A DNA stretch of 64,000 nt from Deltaproteobacteria bacterium (GTDB taxonomy: Bacteria; Myxococcota_A; UBA9042; PHBI01): positions 992,001-1,056,000 of the forward strand of contig JACKFA010000001.1 of the NCBI GenBank assembly GCA_020632715.1. Reading direction: 5' to 3'. Positions 15,949 through 24,070 of the stretch are shown here, piece by piece. Positions within the stretch are counted from its first letter, which is position 1, and the number at the start of each line of letters is the position of its first letter. The notes below the pieces were generated by a model. The model saw nothing but the letters and a program-made list of their open reading frames with translations. It was not told the origin of the DNA and ran no database searches. The translations under genes were made by a program, and so were the position numbers.

Positions 15949-17142
15949 ATGACCGACGACTCCCCCGACCGCCCCGCCCGCTCCCTCGACACCGTCGCCG
16001 TCCACGCCGGCCGCGACGCCGTCGAGGGCGCCGTCACCTTCCCGATCTTCCAGTCCGCGACCTTCCACTCGCGCGCCTCCGACACGAGCTACGACGCCGT
16101 CCGCTACGCGCGCCTCAGCAACACGCCGAGCCACGATCAGCTCCACGAGAAGCTCGCCGCGATCTGCGGCGCCGAGGCCGCGCTCACCGCGAGCTCCGGC
16201 ATGGCCGCCATCGCGGCGACCCTGCTCACGCTCCTCGAGGCCGGCGACCACGCCCTCGTCCAGCGCGGCGTCTACGGCGGCACCCACGCCTTCGCGACGC
16301 GCGAGCTCGCGCGCCTCGGCGTCGCCGTGACCCTCGTCGACGGCGCCGACCCCGCGTCGTGGGAGGCCGCGCGCCGCCCCGAGACGAAGGTCTTCTACGC
16401 CGAGGCCATCACGAACCCGCTCGTCGAGGTCACCGATCTCGCCGCCGTCGTCGCCTTCGCGCGCCGCCACGGGCTCAAGACCGTCGTCGACGCCACCTTC
16501 GCCACGCCCGTGAACCTGCGCCCGCTCGCGCTCGGCGTGGACGTCGAGGTCCACAGCGCCACGAAGTACCTCGCCGGCCACAGCGACGTCATCGCCGGCG
16601 TCGCCGCCGGGGCGCGCGACCTCGTCCGCGCCATCACCGCGCGCCAGAACCACTTCGGCGGGAGCCTCGATCCCCACGCCTGCTTCCTCGTCGAGCGCGG
16701 CCTCAAGACCCTCGCCCTCCGCGTGCGCCGCCAGAACGACAACGCCCGCGCCCTCGCCGAGGCGCTCGCCGCGCACCCTGCGGTCCGGCGCGTCCACTAC
16801 CCGGGCGTCGGCGCCGACAACGCCGTCCCCACCGCGATGCGCGCGGCCTATGAGGGCGGCGGCTTCGGCGGCGTCCTCTCCGCCGAGATCGCCGGCGGCG
16901 GCGAGGCCGCGGAGCGCCTCATCGCCACCCTCGAGCTCGTCACCCACGCGCCGAGCCTCGGCGGCGTCGAGACGCTGATCACGCGCCCCGCCACGACGAC
17001 GCACGTCGGCCTCCCGCGCGCAGAGCGCGAGGCGCTCGGGGTCGGCGACGGGCTCGTGCGGATCGCGTGCGGGATCGAGGGCACGGCGGACCTCGTCGCC
17101 GACGTGCGGCAGGCCGCCGACCGGGCGACGAGCCCGCGCTGA
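15949..17142 (+). CDS. Cys/Met metabolism PLP-dependent enzyme
   Basis: 397-residue pyridoxal-phosphate enzyme of the cystathionine gamma-synthase/methionine gamma-lyase family, acting on homoserine- or cysteine-derived amino acids by gamma or beta elimination/replacement. Shows the family core: RYARLSNTPSHDQLHEKLA, SSGMAAIAATLL, YAEAITNPLVEV, VVDATFATPVN and the PLP-lysine motif HSATKYLAGHSDVIAG (Lys206). The C-terminal SLGGVETLITRPATTTH is also typical. ATG at 15949 with GGAGG (15934-15938) 11 bases upstream; TGCTACGAA before that may be the -10. Sequence alone does not separate lyase, synthase and sulfhydrylase activities. Confidence 0.9.
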   Translation: MTDDSPDRPARSLDTVAVHAGRDAVEGAVTFPIFQSATFHSRASDTSYDAVRYARLSNTPSHDQLHEKLAAICGAEAALTASSGMAAIAATLLTLLEAGDHALVQRGVYGGTHAFATRELARLGVAVTLVDGADPASWEAARRPETKVFYAEAITNPLVEVTDLAAVVAFARRHGLKTVVDATFATPVNLRPLALGVDVEVHSATKYLAGHSDVIAGVAAGARDLVRAITARQNHFGGSLDPHACFLVERGLKTLALRVRRQNDNARALAEALAAHPAVRRVHYPGVGADNAVPTAMRAAYEGGGFGGVLSAEIAGGGEAAERLIATLELVTHAPSLGGVETLITRPATTTHVGLPRAEREALGVGDGLVRIACGIEGTADLVADVRQAADRATSPR

Positions 17143-17271
17143 CCGACGTCCTCGCCCGCCGCGCGGCCGCGGGCGTCGCCGCGGGGCTTGCCATCCCCGC
17201 CCGCTTCCCGGCACGATCCACCCACTGCAACAGCCATCTGCGCCCTCCCACCAGGGGCGCGAGTGCGGTGG

Positions 17272-19761
17272 ATGAACCAAGCTGCCGACATGGGCGCGCG
17301 CCACGCGACGCGCGCCTACCGTCTCCCGTGGCCGACGAGCCTCGCGCTCGGCGTCGGGGTCGCGATCGCCTACGCCGTGAGCGGCGTGGGCGGGCTCGCG
17401 CTCGCCCGCTCCCACGGGAACGCGACCGCGATCTGGCCGCCGACCGGGATCGCGGTGGCCGCGCTCTTCCTCGCCGGCGCGCGCCTGTGGCCGGCCGTCT
17501 TCGCGGGCGCGCTCGCGGTGAACCTGTGGGCGGGGTCGACCGCGGCCGTCGCCGCCGGGATCGCGGTCGGGAACACCCTCGAGGGCGTCGTCGCCGCCGC
17601 GCTCCTCGCGCGCGTGGGCTTCGACCGGCGCTTCCGGTCGCCGCGCGATCTCTACGTCTTCGTCGCGCTCGCGTGCGTCGTGGCGCCCGTGGCCGCCGCC
17701 ACCGTCGGCGCGCTGGCGCTGCCGCTCGGCGGCGAGCTCGCGTGGGCCGACGCCTTCCCGATGTGGCGCGTCTGGTGGCTCGGCGACGCCACGAGCGCGC
17801 TCCTGCTCGCGCCCTTCCTGCTCGTCTGGGCCCGCCGCGGCGGCGCCGCCGCGCCCACAGCCTCCGGACGCGGGCTCGAGATAGGCGTCTTCGCGACCCT
17901 CCTCGCCGTCACCTTCGCGCTCGGCGCCGACCGCGCCGTGGTCGACCCCTTCGCCCGCGGCGCGGCGCAGCTCGTGGCGTTCCCGCTGATGATCTGGTCG
18001 GGCCTCCGCTTCGGCGCCCGCGGCGCCACCGCCGCCACCCTCGGCGCCGTGGTGATCGCGGTCTGGCGCACCTCCGCGACCATCACCCCCGCCGAGGACG
18101 GGCTCGCGCTCGCGCAGATGTGGTTCCACCTCACGGTCGTCGGCGTGTCCGCGCTCGTCGCGGCCACGCTGTCCGAGCGCGAGCGCCTCGCCGCCTCGCT
18201 CCGCGACACGGAGGCGCGCTTCCGCTCGCTCGTCGCGAGCGCGCCGGTGTGCATCAAGGAGCTCTCGCTCGACGGCCGGATCCTGTCCATCAACCCCGCG
18301 GGCGTCGAGCTCTTCCGCGCCGAGGACGCGAGCGGCGTCGTCGGCCGCGACTACCTCGGCTTCCTCGGCGACGAGGAGCGCGAGGCCTGCGCCGACGCCC
18401 TCCGCGCCGTGGCGCGCGGCGAGACGCGCGTCGTCGAGCTCGCGAGCGGCGACGGCGCCTTCCAGTCGACCTTCGCGCCCATCCACGACGACGCGGGGCA
18501 GGTCGTGCGCGTCGTCTGCCACGGGCTCGACCTCTCGCACCGGAAGCGCGCCGAGGAGGAGCGCCTGCACCTCCACCGCCAGCTCCTCGACGCGCAGAAG
18601 CTCGAGAGCCTCGGCCTCCTCGCGGGCGGCGTCGCCCACGACTTCAACAACCTCCTGCTCGCCATCCACGGCAACGCCGAGATCGCCGCGTCGGACCCGC
18701 GCGACGTCGCCTCGGTGCGCGAGTCGCTCGCCGCGATCGAGCTCGCCGCGACGCGCGCGACCGAGCTCTGCCGCAGCATGCTCGCGTTCTCGGGCAAGGG
18801 GCACTTCGAGCTCGCGACGCTCGATCTCGAGGCGGAGCTCACGGCGCTGAAGGGCCTGCTCTCCGCGACGTGGCCGGCGAACGTGAGGCTCGAGCTAGAG
18901 CTGCCGAGGTCCGGCCCCGTGCTCGTCTCCGCCGACGCGACGCAGCTGCGGCAGCTCCTCATGAACCTCCTCACGAACGCCGCCGACGCCGCCCGCGCGC
19001 GGGGCGGCGAGCGGCGCGTGCGCGTCGCGCTCACCGTGCGCGACACGGGGCCGTCGGCGTACGAGCCGACGCGGCGCTCCCCCGCGATGGCGCCCGGGCG
19101 CTTCGCGGTCGTCGAGGTCGAGGACGACGGCGTCGGGATGCCGCCCGACGTGCTCGCGCGCATGTTCGAGCCCTTCTTCACGACGAAGGGGGCGAGCCGC
19201 GGGCTCGGGCTCGCGGCGACGCTCGGCACCGTGCGCGGGCACAAGGGGGCGATCGCGGTGCGGAGCCGGCCCGGCGAGGGGACGCGCTTCGAGGTGGCGC
19301 TCCCGGCTAGTGACGCGGAGCTCGCGCCGACGAGCGCGGAGGGGGCGTCGCGGGAGCCGACGCGCGCCGCACCGACGGTGCTCGTGATCGACGACGAGCC
19401 GCTCCTGCTCGAGCTCGCGCGCCGCATGCTCAGCGGCGCCGGCTACCGGGTCGTGACCGCCGCGAGCGGCGAGGAGGGGGTCGAGCTCGTCCGCTCGGGG
19501 GCGGCCGATCCGGCGCTCGTGCTGCTCGACCTCACGATGCCCGGGCTCGGCGGCGTCGAGACGTGTCAGCGCCTGCGCGATCTGCGGCCGGGGCTCCGCG
19601 TCGTGCTGTCGAGCGGCTTCGACGCGGAGGCGCAGCTCACCCGCGAGGAGGCCGGCCACGACGCGTTCATCGGCAAGCCGTACTCGCGCGCGCAGCTGCT
19701 CGCCGCCGTCGCCGACGCGCTCGCCGCCAGCGACGGCGGAGGGGCCGCGCCCGCGGGTTGA
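17272..19761 (+). CDS. MASE1-PAS-HisKA-HATPase-REC hybrid histidine kinase (copy 1)
   Basis: 829-residue membrane sensor kinase. N-terminal MASE1 domain with about eight membrane segments (residues about 15-300; marker words ATAIWPPTGIAVAALFLAGARLWPAVFAG and LVAFPLMIWSGLRFG). A PAS domain (about 310-430) begins SLVASAPVCIKELSLDGRI, then HisKA with phospho-His456 in GGVAHDFNNLL, HATPase (N-box LLMNLLTNAADAA, G-box DDGVGM and GLGLAATLGTVRGHKG) and a C-terminal receiver with phospho-Asp753 in LLDLTMPGLGG. The start at 17272 is chosen because the N-terminus aligns residue for residue with the paralogue at 21592 (GARHATR versus GARATTR at the same position). The C-terminal receiver implies phosphorelay to a separate protein not encoded here. 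Input signal unknown. Confidence 0.92.
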   Translation: MNQAADMGARHATRAYRLPWPTSLALGVGVAIAYAVSGVGGLALARSHGNATAIWPPTGIAVAALFLAGARLWPAVFAGALAVNLWAGSTAAVAAGIAVGNTLEGVVAAALLARVGFDRRFRSPRDLYVFVALACVVAPVAAATVGALALPLGGELAWADAFPMWRVWWLGDATSALLLAPFLLVWARRGGAAAPTASGRGLEIGVFATLLAVTFALGADRAVVDPFARGAAQLVAFPLMIWSGLRFGARGATAATLGAVVIAVWRTSATITPAEDGLALAQMWFHLTVVGVSALVAATLSERERLAASLRDTEARFRSLVASAPVCIKELSLDGRILSINPAGVELFRAEDASGVVGRDYLGFLGDEEREACADALRAVARGETRVVELASGDGAFQSTFAPIHDDAGQVVRVVCHGLDLSHRKRAEEERLHLHRQLLDAQKLESLGLLAGGVAHDFNNLLLAIHGNAEIAASDPRDVASVRESLAAIELAATRATELCRSMLAFSGKGHFELATLDLEAELTALKGLLSATWPANVRLELELPRSGPVLVSADATQLRQLLMNLLTNAADAARARGGERRVRVALTVRDTGPSAYEPTRRSPAMAPGRFAVVEVEDDGVGMPPDVLARMFEPFFTTKGASRGLGLAATLGTVRGHKGAIAVRSRPGEGTRFEVALPASDAELAPTSAEGASREPTRAAPTVLVIDDEPLLLELARRMLSGAGYRVVTAASGEEGVELVRSGAADPALVLLDLTMPGLGGVETCQRLRDLRPGLRVVLSSGFDAEAQLTREEAGHDAFIGKPYSRAQLLAAVADALAASDGGGAAPAG

Positions 19762-19793
19762 TCGCGGGGCCGTCGCGGGAGGATGATCCCGCC

Positions 19794-20879
19794 ATGGACA
19801 CCACTACTCGCCGCCTCCCGTTCGCGCTCCTGCTCGGGCTCCTCATCGTCGCGACGCCCCCTGCGGCGCGCGCCGACGACGACGACGGCGAGGACGACGT
19901 CGTCGCGTTCCCGCTCACGGCGAAGGCGCTCCTCTGGGGCTGCCGGACAGGGTGCTACGCCGTGAGCCCGAAGAGCGGCGCGCTCCTCTGCCTCACCGGG
20001 AGCGAGGGGCTCGCGTGCGCCGACTGCCAGGGGGCCTGGGTCGCGCCCGGGACGCGGCGCGCCGAGGACATCGCGTGGAAGCGCCTGCAGATGTGCGGGC
20101 AGATGTCGCCGTGGACGGATCCCAAGGCGGTCGCGGCCCTCAACGCCGCCGGGAAGGGGGCGCGCCCGGTCGACGCGCTCGTGACGCTCGGGACGCTCAC
20201 GCGGGCGGACATGCCGGCCCACGCGGTGCACGGTCCGCTCGCGCTCGAGATCGACCGGCGCGAGCTGCGCGTCCTCGAAGGCGGTCAGGTGGTCGGTGCG
20301 GCGCCGTGGGACGAGGGGCTCGAGGAGAGCGCGGAGGTCGAGCTCGCGCTCTACGCGCTCGACGGCCCCGCCAAGGGCAAGAAGCCCGGCGCGCGCTCGT
20401 TCCTCGTGGCGCTCGAGGCGCAGGTGCCGGGGATGGTCGTGTCGGAGAGCCGCTGGTTCGTGTTCACGGCGGAGGCGCCGCCGGCCGCCGGCAAGCCGCT
20501 CCCGCCCGACGACGCGCTCGCCGCGCGCTGTACGGCCACGGCCGAGTGCCCGGAGGACTACGCCAAGGTCGCGCCGTACCTCGCCGGGGTCTGCGCGGGC
20601 GACCTGTCGGACGCGGCGCTCGACGCGCTCGACGCCGACGCGCGGGCCGGCCGCGTCAGCACGCGCGCGCTCATCGCCGTCTTCAACGTGCACGGCGCGA
20701 TGACGGGCTACGCGTTCAAGTCCGAGAGGTGGCTCAACGCCTTCTTTTACGGCGCCGGCGCTTGGCTCCCGGAGGGGTGCCGTGCGAAGATCAAGGCGTA
20801 CGCGAAGCCCGGCGACGTGCCGGCGGCCGTGACGCGGCTCCGCGACCGCGTCCTCGCCATCTGGCGACGCGTGAAGTAG
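19794..20879 (+). CDS. Secreted hypothetical protein, 361 residues
   Basis: Not recognised. ATG 19794 follows GGGAGG (19777-19782). A Sec signal peptide (MDTTTRRLPFALLLGLLIVA, cleavage near ARA at about residue 27) precedes a DDDDGEDD stretch. The region about 48-85 carries several Cys (WGCRTGCYA, LLCL, LACADCQG, KLQMCG-like), which may form disulfides; a later CTATAEC and GVCAG add three more. The rest is mixed alpha/beta without clear motifs, ending in a basic helix. It lies between the two hybrid kinase genes, 32 nt after the first, so co-transcription and a sensory or envelope role with the kinases is possible but unproven. Confidence 0.75.
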   Translation: MDTTTRRLPFALLLGLLIVATPPAARADDDDGEDDVVAFPLTAKALLWGCRTGCYAVSPKSGALLCLTGSEGLACADCQGAWVAPGTRRAEDIAWKRLQMCGQMSPWTDPKAVAALNAAGKGARPVDALVTLGTLTRADMPAHAVHGPLALEIDRRELRVLEGGQVVGAAPWDEGLEESAEVELALYALDGPAKGKKPGARSFLVALEAQVPGMVVSESRWFVFTAEAPPAAGKPLPPDDALAARCTATAECPEDYAKVAPYLAGVCAGDLSDAALDALDADARAGRVSTRALIAVFNVHGAMTGYAFKSERWLNAFFYGAGAWLPEGCRAKIKAYAKPGDVPAAVTRLRDRVLAIWRRVK

Positions 20880-20882
20880 GCG

Positions 20883-20900
20883 GCGCCCCGCCCGGGGCGC
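20883..20900. repeat. Palindrome after the secreted protein gene
   Basis: GCGCCCCG (20883-20890), CC, CGGGGCGC (20893-20900), a perfect 8-bp stem a few bases after the stop codon, followed by GCGCGATCGGCGCGC-type palindromic sequence. No T tract; possible weak terminator or mRNA end stabiliser. Confidence 0.4.
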
Positions 20901-20932
20901 GCGATCGGCGCGCGCGCGCCCAACGGAGAGCC

Positions 20933-21436
20933 ATGTCCCGGATCCACCTCGTCCTCGGGCCCGTCGGGGCCGGCAAGTCCACGTTCGGCCAGCGCCTCGC
21001 CTTCGAGCACGGCGCCGTCAGGCTCACCCTCGACGACTGGTTCGCGCCGCTCTTCTCGCCGGACCGCCCGCCCGGCGACGCGCGCGCGTGGTACATGGAG
21101 CGCGTCGAGCGCGTGCTCGCGCGCATCGAGCAGGTCGCCGACGACGTCCTCGACGTCGGCAAGGACGTGGTCCTCGAGGTCGGCCTCATCCGCCGCGCCC
21201 AGCGCGACGCCTTCTTCGCGCGCCGCGACGAGGAGCGCCACGGGCTCGTGATCTACGAGCTCAACGCCCCGCGCGACATCCGCCGCGAGCGCGTCGCCCG
21301 CCGCAACGCCGAGCGCGGCGCCACCTGGGCGATGGAGGTGCCGCCCGCGGTCTTCGAGCTCGCGAGCGATCTCTGGGAGCCCCTCGCCGACGACGAGCGC
21401 GCTGGGCGCGACGTCCGCGACGTGACGACGGGCTGA
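20933..21436 (+). CDS. AAA_33-type P-loop kinase, small
   Basis: 167-residue cytoplasmic P-loop protein resembling predicted small-molecule or nucleic-acid kinases of the AAA_33/zeta-like group. Walker A is GPVGAGKST at residues 9-17; an acidic substrate motif TLDDWFAPLFSPDRP follows at about 32-46, then VVLEVGLIRRAQRDAF (the second strand-helix, where related kinases read D/E-G) and an Arg-rich lid region NAPRDIRRERVARRNAERG. ATG 20933 follows CGGAGAG. It could be an aminoglycoside-type or nucleoside kinase; the substrate cannot be named. It sits between the two MASE1 hybrid kinase genes. Confidence 0.82.
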   Translation: MSRIHLVLGPVGAGKSTFGQRLAFEHGAVRLTLDDWFAPLFSPDRPPGDARAWYMERVERVLARIEQVADDVLDVGKDVVLEVGLIRRAQRDAFFARRDEERHGLVIYELNAPRDIRRERVARRNAERGATWAMEVPPAVFELASDLWEPLADDERAGRDVRDVTTG

Positions 21437-21591
21437 GCGGGCCGAGCCCGCCACCGCGGGGCTCACCGCGGTCGCGCGCCGCGGCCGCCCTGAGTCGGGC
21501 CTTGCGCCCGGGCGCCGGTTCCGGGGAGGATGCCGCCACGGCTCTTGGAGAGAAGCGCCCTGCGTCGCAGGCGGGGCGAAACGCGGGACCG

Positions 21592-24057
21592 ATGACGACA
21601 GCAGCCACCCCGGGGGCGCGTGCCACGACGCGCCTCCTCGCCGAACCATGGCCGCGGAGCCTCCTCGTCGGGGCCCTCGTGACGCTCGTCTACGCGCTCA
21701 CCGGGGTCGCCGGCCTCGACCTCGCGCACACGGCGCCCAACGCGATCGCGATCTGGCCGCCGACGGGGGTCGCCATCGCCGCCGTCTTCCTCTGCGGCGC
21801 GCGCCTCTGGCCGGCCGTCTTCGCGGGCGCGCTGATCGTGAACCTGTGGGTGGGCGCGTCCCTCCCGGTGGCCGCCGCCATCGCGACCGGGAACACACTC
21901 GAGGCGCTCCTCGCCGGCGCGATCCTGCGCCGCGTCGGCTTCGACGCGCGCCTCCAGCGACCGCGCGACCTCGTCTGGTTCGGGGTCACCTGCGCGTTCG
22001 CGCCGATCGCGTCGGCCGTCACCGCGGCGACCGCGCTGCCGCTCGGCGGTGAGGCCGCGTGGCAGGACGCCCCCGCCGTGGCGCGGATCTGGTGGCTCGG
22101 CAACGCGACGAGCGCCCTCCTCATCGCGCCCGTCGTGATGGTGTGGTCGCGGCGGCCGGACCACGGTCGCCGGGCGCTCGCGCGGCCGTGGTCCTGGGTC
22201 GAGGCCGCGTCGCTCGGCCTCCTGCTCACCGTCACGATGGCGCTCGCCGCCGACCGCGACGCCGCGGATCCGTTCGCCCGCACGGTGGCCCAGCTCATCG
22301 CGTTCCCGCTGATGATCTGGTCGGGCGCCCGCTTCGGCGCGCGCGGCGCGACCGCGGCGACGCTGCTCGCCGTCGTCGTCGCGATCTGGCGCACGCTCTC
22401 GACCATGGGCCCCGAGGACGGCGCCGCCATCGCGGAGATGTGGTTCCACATGACCGTGCTGGGCGCGTCGGCGCTCGTCGCGGCGTCGCTCTCCGAGCGC
22501 GAGCGCCTCGCGGCCTCGCTCGGCGACAACGAGGCGCGCGTGCGCTCGCTCGTCTCGAGCGCGCCGGTGTGCATCAAGGAGCTCTCGCTCGACGGGCGGA
22601 TCCTCTCCATCAACCCGGCGGGCGTCGCGCTCTTCGGCGCGCGCGCCGCGTCCGACGTGGTCGGCGCCGACTACCTCGCGTTCCTCGGGCCCGCGGAGCG
22701 CGAGGTGTGCGCCGAGGCCCTGCGCGCCGTGGCCGCCGGGGAGTCGCGGGTCGTCGAGATCGCCGTCGCGGGCGCGCAGTTCGAGTCGACCTTCGCGCCG
22801 GTCCGGGACGACGCCGGCGAGGTCGTCCGCGTCGTCGCGCACGCGCTCGACCTGAGCCACCGGAAGCGCGCCGAGGAGGAGCGGATCCGCCTCAACCGCC
22901 AGCTCCTCGACGCGCAGAAGCTCGAGAGCCTCGGCCTCCTCGCCGGGGGCGTGGCCCACGACTTCAACAACCTCCTGCTCGCCATCCACGGCAACGCCGA
23001 GGTCGCCGCCGCCGACCCGCGGGACGTCGCGTGCGTGCGCGAGTCGCTCGCGGCGATCGAGCTCGCCGCGTCGCGCGCGACCGAGCTCTGCCGCAGCATG
23101 CTCGCGCTCTCGGGGAAGGGGCACTTCGAGCTCGCAACGCTCGACCTCGCGGCGGAGCTCGCGGCGCTGAAGGCGCTGCTCGCGACGACCTGGCCGGCGA
23201 CCGTCGCGCTCGAGCTCGCGCTCCCGGGCGACGCCGCCGTGGCCGTCGCCGCCGACGCGACGCAGCTCCGGCAGCTCCTCTTGAACCTGCTCACGAACGC
23301 CGCGGACGCGACGTCGGCGCGAGGCGGCGAGCGGCGCGTCCGCGTGACGCTGTCGGTGAGGGACACCGGCCCCGACGCGTACGAGCCGACGCGGCGCTCG
23401 CCGGCGATGCAGCCCGGCCGCTTCGCGGTCGTCGAGGTCGAGGACGACGGCGTCGGCATGGCCGCCGACGTGGTCGAGCGCATGTTCGAGCCGTTCTACA
23501 CCACGAAGGGCACGAGCCGCGGGCTCGGCCTCGCCGCGACCCTCGGCACGGTGCGAGGCCACAGGGGCGCCATCGCGGTCGCGAGCCGGCCGGGGGCGGG
23601 GACGCGCTTCGAGGTCGCCCTCCCGCTGAGCGACGCGGAGCCCGCGCCGCCCGCGCCGGAGGCGCCGCCACGCGAGCCCGGCGACGGCGCGCCCACGCTC
23701 CTCGTGGTCGACGACGAGCCGCTCCTGCTCGGGCTCTCGCAGCGGATGCTGGAGCGGGCCGGCTACACGGTGCTGACCGCGGAGACCGGCGAGGCGGCGC
23801 TCGCGCTCCTCGAGGGCCGCGACGACGTCGCGCTCGCGCTGCTCGACCTCACGATGCCGGGGCTCGGTGGCGTCGAGACCTGCCGGCGGCTCCGCGCGCG
23901 CCACCCGGCGCTCCGCATCGTGCTCTCGAGCGGCTTCGACGCCGAGGCGGGGCTCGCCCACGAGGAGCTCGGCCACGACGCGTTCATCGGCAAGCCCTAC
24001 GCCCGCGCGCAGCTCTTCGACCTCATCGACGAGGTGCTCCGCCGCGACGCGCGCTGA
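21592..24057 (+). CDS. MASE1-PAS-HisKA-HATPase-REC hybrid histidine kinase (copy 2)
   Basis: 821-residue paralogue of the kinase at 17272, with the same domain order. MASE1 (AIAIWPPTGVAIAAVFLCGARLWPAVFAG), PAS (SAPVCIKELSLDGRILSINPAG identical over a long run to copy 1), HisKA with His456 in GGVAHDFNNLLLAIHGNAE, HATPase (NLLTNAADA, DDGVGMAADV, GLGLAATLGTVRGH) and receiver with Asp752 in LLDLTMPGLGGVETC. The phospho-His falls at the identical residue number in both copies. The kinase core is much better conserved than the MASE1 and receiver parts, consistent with a duplication followed by divergence of input and output. No Shine-Dalgarno is obvious before ATG 21592. Convergent with the GGDEF-EAL gene. 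Confidence 0.92.
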   Translation: MTTAATPGARATTRLLAEPWPRSLLVGALVTLVYALTGVAGLDLAHTAPNAIAIWPPTGVAIAAVFLCGARLWPAVFAGALIVNLWVGASLPVAAAIATGNTLEALLAGAILRRVGFDARLQRPRDLVWFGVTCAFAPIASAVTAATALPLGGEAAWQDAPAVARIWWLGNATSALLIAPVVMVWSRRPDHGRRALARPWSWVEAASLGLLLTVTMALAADRDAADPFARTVAQLIAFPLMIWSGARFGARGATAATLLAVVVAIWRTLSTMGPEDGAAIAEMWFHMTVLGASALVAASLSERERLAASLGDNEARVRSLVSSAPVCIKELSLDGRILSINPAGVALFGARAASDVVGADYLAFLGPAEREVCAEALRAVAAGESRVVEIAVAGAQFESTFAPVRDDAGEVVRVVAHALDLSHRKRAEEERIRLNRQLLDAQKLESLGLLAGGVAHDFNNLLLAIHGNAEVAAADPRDVACVRESLAAIELAASRATELCRSMLALSGKGHFELATLDLAAELAALKALLATTWPATVALELALPGDAAVAVAADATQLRQLLLNLLTNAADATSARGGERRVRVTLSVRDTGPDAYEPTRRSPAMQPGRFAVVEVEDDGVGMAADVVERMFEPFYTTKGTSRGLGLAATLGTVRGHRGAIAVASRPGAGTRFEVALPLSDAEPAPPAPEAPPREPGDGAPTLLVVDDEPLLLGLSQRMLERAGYTVLTAETGEAALALLEGRDDVALALLDLTMPGLGGVETCRRLRARHPALRIVLSSGFDAEAGLAHEELGHDAFIGKPYARAQLFDLIDEVLRRDAR

Positions 24058-24070
24058 CGCGGCCGCCAAG

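Noticed and set aside
15043..18804. 1253-residue minus-strand open frame
   Set aside because: Antisense to the PLP enzyme and hybrid kinase, which have clear family motifs in the plus strand.
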